From assembly GCA_030533415.1 (NCBI GenBank), contig JAUNJE010000021.1:1-45135 (forward strand): DNA of 45,135 nucleotides, given 5' to 3'. Position 1 is the first letter of the stretch. The number at the start of each line of letters is the position of its first letter. Below, piece by piece: positions 40,968-45,135 of the stretch. The position numbers were made by a program, and so were the translations under genes. Source of the stretch: Eubacteriales bacterium. Its GTDB lineage: Bacteria; Bacillota; Clostridia; Oscillospirales; Oscillospiraceae. The notes under the pieces were generated by a model. That model did not search any database, was not told where the DNA came from, and worked only from the letters and a program-made list of their open reading frames with translations.

Positions 40968-41624
40968 ATGAAAAACTTATTTCACCTGGACAATCCCTTC
41001 ATGCAGTTTCTGGCCCGAATTGGCGATATGATTCTGGCAAACTTTCTGTTTCTTATTTGTTCCGTACCCATTTTCACCCTGGGGGCTTCCCTGACGGCTT
41101 TGCATAAGATCACACAGGACATTGTTGGCGACAAGGACAGCGGCATTGTTAAGCCCTTCTTCCAGGCCTTTCAGGAGAACTTCAAACAGGCTACTACCGC
41201 CTGGCTGCTTCTGCTGGTATTCTTCGTGGGTATGGGCTGCAACCTGCTGCTGATCCTTTCCTATCTGGCGGGTACTCCCGCCGTGGTATGTAAGGGATTG
41301 GTCCTTTTCCTTTCCATTCTGATTCTGGCAGTGGCAGCTTACCTGTTTCCCCTGATAACCCGCTATGAAAACACCCTAAAAACCCATTTCATCAACGCCG
41401 GGATCCTGGCCGTTGTGAAGCTGCCCCGGACGGTCGTCATCGTATTTTTGAATATCCTGCCGGTGCTCATTATGTATTTTTCCATGCAGACCTTTTTCAG
41501 CACCTTTGTGTTTTGGCTGGTCATTGGCTTTGGATTTACCAGCTACATTACCAGCACGCTGCTGATGCCCGTTTTCCGGGAAATGGAAAAGCCCGGCGGC
41601 CCCAATATGAAAATTCTGAATTAA
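40968..41624 (+). CDS. YesL/DUF624 family membrane protein
   Basis: A 218-residue membrane protein with about five helices. The N-terminus FMQFLARIGDMILANFLFLICSVPIFTLGAS and TALHKITQD are the DUF624 pattern. YesL-like genes usually accompany sugar ABC importers and YesM/YesN regulators in polysaccharide loci; their role is unknown. Here only the regulator-like gene and the mannoside operon adjoin. AAGGAGGTAACC precedes the start. The stop codon lies inside the first arm of a repeat element. Confidence 0.87.
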   Translation: MKNLFHLDNPFMQFLARIGDMILANFLFLICSVPIFTLGASLTALHKITQDIVGDKDSGIVKPFFQAFQENFKQATTAWLLLLVFFVGMGCNLLLILSYLAGTPAVVCKGLVLFLSILILAVAAYLFPLITRYENTLKTHFINAGILAVVKLPRTVVIVFLNILPVLIMYFSMQTFFSTFVFWLVIGFGFTSYITSTLLMPVFREMEKPGGPNMKILN

Positions 41625-41842
41625 TAATGTGAATCAAGAGTTGAAACAGTGAAAGCATTCTGAACGGCTGTCATCCTGAGGGTCGCCGCCAAAGGCGGCG
41701 GAGTCGAAGGATCTTCGCATTTGCTTTTTCTTGGTACGTAACTTAAGTGCCAAGATCCTTCGACTCGCTCCGCTCGCTCAGGATGACAACTGGTGTGTTT
41801 TCCCGTTTTTTCCAAACAATTTAACTCTTGATTCGCATTAAT
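41621..41842. repeat. Nested palindromic element with ATCCTGAG-type core
   Basis: The outer arms are TTAATAATGTGAATCAAGAG (41621) and CTCTTGATTCGCATTAA (ending 41841). Inner arms GTCATCCTGAG (41670-41680) and CTCAGGATGAC (41777-41787) pair exactly, as do GAGTCGAAGGATCTT (41701-41715) and AAGATCCTTCGACTC (41752-41766). A small CGCCGCCAAAGGCGGCG hairpin lies within. There is no ORF. Confidence 0.85.
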
Positions 41843-41847
41843 ACTGC

Positions 41848-41880
41848 TTCTTTATAAAAATGGAACATTTTAATAGGAAG
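41848..41880. repeat. Dispersed AT-rich palindrome, copy 4 (degenerate)
   Basis: TTCTTTATAAAAATGGAACATTTTAATAGGAAG matches copies 1 and 2 for the first 27 bases and then diverges, directly after the nested palindromic element. The quoted unit is split by position: 15 matching bases from 41848, then a degraded second arm. Confidence 0.6.
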
Positions 41881-41884
41881 ATCA

Positions 41885-42145
41885 TTAGGAGACGGCGGCT
41901 TTGCTGCCGGCAACCGATTCTACGGTGCCCTCCGTCTCCTCACCGCTGGAGGGAATCACGCTCCCCTTTCTCCAGTGCGTCGGTCTCCACATCCAGCGCC
42001 ATGTAACCGTCCAGGGAGATGACCGCCAGGGCGCCGGATTCCACCATCACATCCTCCACCAGCATATCCGCTTCCGCATGGATAAGCTTGATGCGGCCGG
42101 GTACCCCCGCGGCCAATTCATAAGGCAGAGCAACGAGGTCCTGCG
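41885..42145 (-). pseudogene. Frameshifted C-terminal gene remnant
   Basis: On the minus strand a protein-like stretch reads LPYELAAGVPGRIKLIHAEA, then DMLVEDVMVESGALAVISLD and GYMALDVETDALEKG. That frame then stops soon, while the adjacent frame continues as SVIPSSGEETEGTVESVAGS to a stop at 41885. Changing the GGGG run (CCCC at 41963-41966) by one base would join the two. No start codon or ribosome binding site is visible, and an inverted repeat (AAGGCAGAGCA at 42122, TGCTCTGCCTT at 42152) lies across its upstream end. The family is not recognised. Confidence 0.4.
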
Positions 42146-42213
42146 CTTCGCTGCTCTGCCTTTTCCTATGGTGTCGCTTCCCCCCGCGAATATCCCGGTT
42201 TTTTCCGCACGCA

Positions 42214-42423
42214 TCATTCCCGGAAACTATCCGCGCTGATCTGCTGAAAGGGAAAGACCTCCCAGGCCAGCCGCTGGCCGCAGAAATCACAGAAATTCAT
42301 ATATTCCCTGTCAAGGCTCCTCCCGCAGCGTGGGCATACGGGGTAAATATCCCCCTTCGGATATATGCGAACCTGGGTGACAAAACGGGGTATCCCACGG
42401 AAAAGGGCCAGGCTATCCGGCAT
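42214..42423 (-). CDS. Small zinc-ribbon protein
   Basis: A 69-residue protein with two CxxC pairs, YPVCPRCGRSL and MNFCDFCGQRL, forming a likely zinc ribbon in its C-terminal half. The start ATG at 42423 lies one base after the stop of the XRE gene (TAACATG), so translation is probably coupled. The function is unknown. It and the XRE protein probably act together. Confidence 0.7.
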   Translation of the reverse strand: MPDSLALFRGIPRFVTQVRIYPKGDIYPVCPRCGRSLDREYMNFCDFCGQRLAWEVFPFQQISADSFRE

Positions 42424-42424
42424 G

Positions 42425-42688
42425 TTACGCGGCCTGGTTTGTTCCCGCTTCAAAAGCATTGCGCAGTTCCTCCGCAAAGGCACGGGCATCCTCACAGACA
42501 TAGGCCAAAAACAGTGCCAGCGTAACGGCACTGCAGCAGGTCTTCCCGTGATCCAAATCGATGTAAGAGCGGTCGTCCATAGCAAGTCTGGCCGCCATTT
42601 CGGATTGTGTAAGGCCCAAACGGTCCCTTGTGTGGAACAGGTTGTCGTGGAAGAACCGTTTGAGGATGGCTCTGTAGGTTTTTCTCAT
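42425..42688 (-). CDS. XRE-like helix-turn-helix protein
   Basis: An 87-residue protein with the helix-turn-helix RDRLGLTQSEMAARLAMDDRSYIDLDHGKT, a Cro/C1-like pattern, ending with a helical tail. AAAGGAG at 42696-42702 fixes the start. A partly symmetric AT-rich sequence (TATTTTGCTATA at 42830, TATAGCTAAAATA at 42848) lies upstream and could be its operator. It is followed by the coupled zinc-ribbon gene. Confidence 0.8.
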   Translation of the reverse strand: MRKTYRAILKRFFHDNLFHTRDRLGLTQSEMAARLAMDDRSYIDLDHGKTCCSAVTLALFLAYVCEDARAFAEELRNAFEAGTNQAA

Positions 42689-42829
42689 GTAAATTTCTCC
42701 TTTTCTGCCAAAAATCGACAGAATTCTAGCAGGATGCGGAGTCATAAAACATGAGGCACACCTCAGGAAATGGAAACCAAAGGTTTTTTCTTACCCGACA
42801 GATGAGAATCTGCCGTTTTTGACTATATG

Positions 42830-42860
42830 TATTTTGCTATACAGCAATATAGCTAAAATA
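42830..42860. promoter_or_regulatory. Imperfect palindrome, candidate operator
   Basis: TATTTTGCTATA and TATAGCTAAAATA are inverted with one extra base, separated by CAGCAA, in the 303-base gap between the divergent XRE and sigma-factor genes. Binding by the XRE protein is inference. Confidence 0.45.
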
Positions 42861-42907
42861 TTTATGTGTCAACGGCAACAAAAAGTGACTTTCTCATAAG
42901 AAAAATG

Positions 42908-42936
42908 TTGAAATTTGCCCGCGGGTTTGATACTCT
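42908..42936 (+). promoter_or_regulatory. Possible promoter of the ECF-type sigma operon
   Basis: TTGAAA at 42908-42913 and TACTCT at 42931-42936, 17 bases apart. The -10 is weak. It overlaps the palindrome CTCTAATTTAGAG at 42933-42945. Confidence 0.4.
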
Positions 42937-42991
42937 AATTTAGAGATTGGTTACCTTTTCTATTTAATTGTAGGAAGGAGTATGGAGCCGG

Positions 42992-43477
42992 ATGAACGAG
43001 GAACAGAAGGAACGGATGGAGCGGCTGTATATCGAAATGTACGACAAGCTGATGGCCTACGCCCGCAGCAATCTGGACAATGAATCTCTGGCGGAAGAGG
43101 CGGTGCAAGAGACGTTCCGCATTGCCTGCCAGAAATATGGGAAGCTGTTTGACAGTCCGAATCCCCACGGATGGCTCGTGCTCACCCTGCGGCATACCAT
43201 CCAGAACATGAAAAAGCAGTGCCTAAACGACAAAGTTCTTCTGTCACAATATCTGGCGGTTCAGGCCCGGAACATCTCCTTTTCGGAGGATATGCTCAGT
43301 CTCGATGTCCAGTACGGGAAGATAGCGGATACGGAAGAATTCAAGATCATCAAGGAGATGGCTGTGGACGGATACTCCCACCTGGAGCTGGCACAGGCCC
43401 GTGGGATCACGGTCAACGCCTGCAAGAAGCGGGTACAGCGTTCAAAGGAGCTTTTGCAGAAAAAACTCAAAAAATGA
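42992..43477 (+). CDS. ECF-type RNA polymerase sigma factor
   Basis: A 161-residue sigma-70 family protein with only regions 2 and 4. Region 2 has MYDKLMAYARSNLDNESLAEEAVQETFRIA. Region 4 reads GYSHLELAQARGITVNACKKRVQRSKELL. It would direct RNA polymerase to a small regulon, probably including its own operon. AGGAAGGAG lies 11 bases before the ATG. It is followed by an anti-sigma-like membrane protein. Confidence 0.9.
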   Translation: MNEEQKERMERLYIEMYDKLMAYARSNLDNESLAEEAVQETFRIACQKYGKLFDSPNPHGWLVLTLRHTIQNMKKQCLNDKVLLSQYLAVQARNISFSEDMLSLDVQYGKIADTEEFKIIKEMAVDGYSHLELAQARGITVNACKKRVQRSKELLQKKLKK

Positions 43478-43527
43478 TGTCACCATGTGGCGCTTTGGGT
43501 ACATATATAAGTGAAGGAGGTAACAGG

Positions 43528-44382
43528 ATGTCCGAAAATCAGAACCGTGGAATTCAGGATTTCTCAAAATACGACACCATGGAAACGGAAGCACTGGAGG
43601 AAATTCTGCGGTTGGATGCCGAAGCCCCGGAGGGGCAGGAGCCGGATACAGAATTACTGCTTTATGTAATGGGGGTGCTAGCGGATCGAAAACGAAACAG
43701 CGATAATCCCGGAAAAACAGCGCAGGAAGCCTGGGACTCTTTTCAGCGGCATTATCTCCCCTGCGGGGAAGAGGAATCCAATTCCCAGGAGACGGAATCC
43801 GAAAAATACACGCCCTGGCTGCGCAGGCTGATTGCCGCCGCGGCTGTGGTCACACTGATTTTCCTTATTCCCTTGACGGCAAGTGCATTGGGCTGGGAGG
43901 ATATATGGCCCGCAGTCGCCAAATGGGCAAAGGAGACGTTCTCTTTTGTCAGTAGGGAAAATACGGAAGTTAGTGTGCCAAGTCCAGAGGACGAAGAAAA
44001 TTACACCTCCTTGCGGGAAGCCCTGGAAGATAACAACAGGAACGCGGATATGATTCCGACATGGATACCAGATGGATATGAATTCAAGTCGCTGAAAAAA
44101 GATGTTACACCCATACGGGAAGCTTATATCGCGAATTATGTAAATGGTGATAATGTATTGACAGTTCGCGTCCAAACATATATGTCCAAAGATGCACAGA
44201 ATATAGAAATTGAAGAAGAAGATTCTGAAGTTTATATAGCATCAGAAAAAAAATACTATATTTTCAAAAATGAAGATCAAATTAGAGCTGTATGGATAGT
44301 AGATTCCTACGAATGTATTATTAGCGGTGATTTATCCCTTGATGAAGTAAAAACGATGATTGATTCCATCGGGAAAGGATAA
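43528..44382 (+). CDS. Anti-sigma-like membrane protein, DUF4367-like
   Basis: A 284-residue single-span protein. The first 98 residues are acidic and cytoplasmic, helix 99-122 is hydrophobic (LIAAAAVVTLIFLIPLTASA), and the outer part resembles DUF4367 (IPTWIPDGYEFKSL, then AVWIVDSYECIISGDLS). In Clostridia such proteins follow ECF sigma genes and are thought to hold the sigma factor at the membrane. GAAGGAGG precedes the start. Base composition turns clearly AT-rich from about 44040, within this gene. Confidence 0.82.
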   Translation: MSENQNRGIQDFSKYDTMETEALEEILRLDAEAPEGQEPDTELLLYVMGVLADRKRNSDNPGKTAQEAWDSFQRHYLPCGEEESNSQETESEKYTPWLRRLIAAAAVVTLIFLIPLTASALGWEDIWPAVAKWAKETFSFVSRENTEVSVPSPEDEENYTSLREALEDNNRNADMIPTWIPDGYEFKSLKKDVTPIREAYIANYVNGDNVLTVRVQTYMSKDAQNIEIEEEDSEVYIASEKKYYIFKNEDQIRAVWIVDSYECIISGDLSLDEVKTMIDSIGKG

Positions 44383-44389
44383 GCATTTT

Positions 44390-44845
44390 ATGTCACATAA
44401 TAGAGAAAAAAATATTTTCTTCCTCTTAGTCGTCCTAGTCATAGTAACTTCTTTAATTATACCAGTGGGGGTCGAGGCAGCAACAGGTACCATAGCACAA
44501 CCTTATGCAAGCTATTACTTAGACAATTATAGCGCTTATGTTTATTTACCTGGTGGCGGTGAAGTTCAGGTATATTTCGACGTTCAGGGAACACGCACAA
44601 TGGATGAACTAGGAGCGTTGTCAATTAAGATTTATGAATCTACTGACAAAGAGACATGGACACGCGTTGTGACGTATACCCACGACAGTACTTCCGGCAT
44701 GCTTGGTTATGATGATTTTTTCTACAGCAGTCATGTAACTTATCAAGGTGTGGAAGGCCGATATTACAAGGCATATGTATGTATTTGGGCCGGCAAGGAC
44801 GGTGACGGGGATACCCGCTATTTCTGGACCACTGCCAAACCGTAA
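44390..44845 (+). CDS. Secreted protein, DUF6147-like
   Basis: A 151-residue protein with a signal peptide (FFLLVVLVIVTSLIIPVGVEA, cleavage likely after VEA). The mature part is beta-rich and aromatic: YASYYLDNYSAYVYLPGGGE, TMDELGALSIKIYESTD and a final RYFWTTAKP, a pattern I associate with DUF6147 proteins beside sigma/anti-sigma pairs. The function is unknown. GGAAAGGA at 44373 serves as ribosome binding site, 7 bases after the anti-sigma stop. The DNA is AT-rich relative to the window. Confidence 0.75.
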   Translation: MSHNREKNIFFLLVVLVIVTSLIIPVGVEAATGTIAQPYASYYLDNYSAYVYLPGGGEVQVYFDVQGTRTMDELGALSIKIYESTDKETWTRVVTYTHDSTSGMLGYDDFFYSSHVTYQGVEGRYYKAYVCIWAGKDGDGDTRYFWTTAKP

Positions 44846-44872
44846 CTTCCCCAAATCCAATAGGAAATAAAA

Positions 44873-44912
44873 TTACCCAGCCGGGCTATCAAGCCCCGGC
44901 TGGGTAAATTTG
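44873..44912 (+). terminator. Intrinsic terminator of the sigma-factor operon
   Basis: TTACCCAGCCGGG and CCCGGCTGGGTAA form a 13-base stem, followed by ATTTG; it could work on both strands. Confidence 0.85.
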
Positions 44913-45056
44913 TAAATACGTACTGGCTTAGCGCTGCAATTCAGCCATTCCAAGCTGACAAATAGGCATGAAGAAAAATATGACAGCACTGTTCCTCGTC
45001 GTCCCGGTTTGCGCTGGGCCGCTTTCCCCCAAGGCTCCCCTGACAAAGGCTACCTC

Positions 45057-45135
45057 TTTTGCCATAGAGGAATGCAGTAAAAAGTTTCTGAGCACAAGGG
45101 AGGCTTTGGTGCGCTGAAATTCGGTAGATTGTACG
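45057..45135 (-). repeat. Dispersed repeat, copy C, running off the window
   Basis: Read on the minus strand this matches 22145-22223, including the 37-base unit (45093-45057) with one mismatch, then CCTCCCTTGTGC-type sequence. It continues past the window end. The stretch 44913-45056 before it shows no gene; it includes GCTCCCCTGACAAAGGC-like repeat debris. Confidence 0.85.

Overview
The window reads as chromosome of a Gram-positive, endospore-forming Clostridia member, most like the gut Oscillospiraceae group. Evidence: a forespore sigma factor (sigG) followed by a YlmC/YmxH-type sporulation protein, strong AGGAGG-type ribosome binding sites, sigma-A promoters with 17-bp spacers, a yybP-ykoY manganese riboswitch, and the dispersed GCCTCCCTTGTGCAAAGGG-type repeats I associate with this group. 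The DNA is fairly GC-rich, except for an AT-rich stretch near 44.0-44.9 kb. I see no rRNA, tRNA, CRISPR array, prophage or transposase gene.

Region 1 (1-17.4 kb) is mostly housekeeping on the plus strand. It holds rpsT (minus, cut by the window edge), a cluster of DnaA-box-like 9-mers, sigG, a PRC-barrel gene, rpsB-tsf, a MarR regulator with a MATE pump, a heterodimeric ABC exporter, a small membrane protein, typA, a CapA-like lipoprotein, and the rpmH-rnpA-yidD-yidC-jag cluster. That last cluster usually sits beside oriC/dnaA. Here dnaA is absent, but the DnaA-box-like cluster at 0.37-0.64 kb lies between divergently transcribed genes.

Region 2 (17.4-32.5 kb) is accessory. A tightly coupled minus-strand operon encodes two LicC-like nucleotidyltransferases, each with an N-terminal winged-helix-like domain; one is also fused to a LicA/choline-kinase-like domain, and a YtcJ-like amidohydrolase lies between them. 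Then come nagA, a small four-helix-bundle gene framed by purine-rich inverted repeats, a second MATE pump, an MBOAT/DHHW O-acetylation pair, and an mntP-vanZ-DUF4358 operon led by the manganese riboswitch. azlCD, a Cys-rich winged-helix protein, thioredoxin and a DtxR regulator follow.

Region 3 (32.7-41.6 kb) has malic enzyme and a beta-mannoside utilisation locus: an AraC regulator divergent from a D-lyxose/D-mannose isomerase, fructokinase, aldose-1-epimerase-like protein and GH2 beta-mannosidase. Together they could take beta-mannosides to mannose, fructose and fructose-6-phosphate. Next are a response-regulator-like AraC protein whose receiver has lost its phosphorylation residues, and a YesL-family membrane protein.

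Region 4 (41.6-45.1 kb) holds palindromic repeats, a frameshifted gene remnant, a coupled XRE/zinc-ribbon pair, and an ECF-type sigma factor with a DUF4367-like anti-sigma factor and a secreted DUF6147-like protein. At least four families of palindromic or inverted-repeat elements are scattered through the accessory half. They are the least explained part of the sequence.
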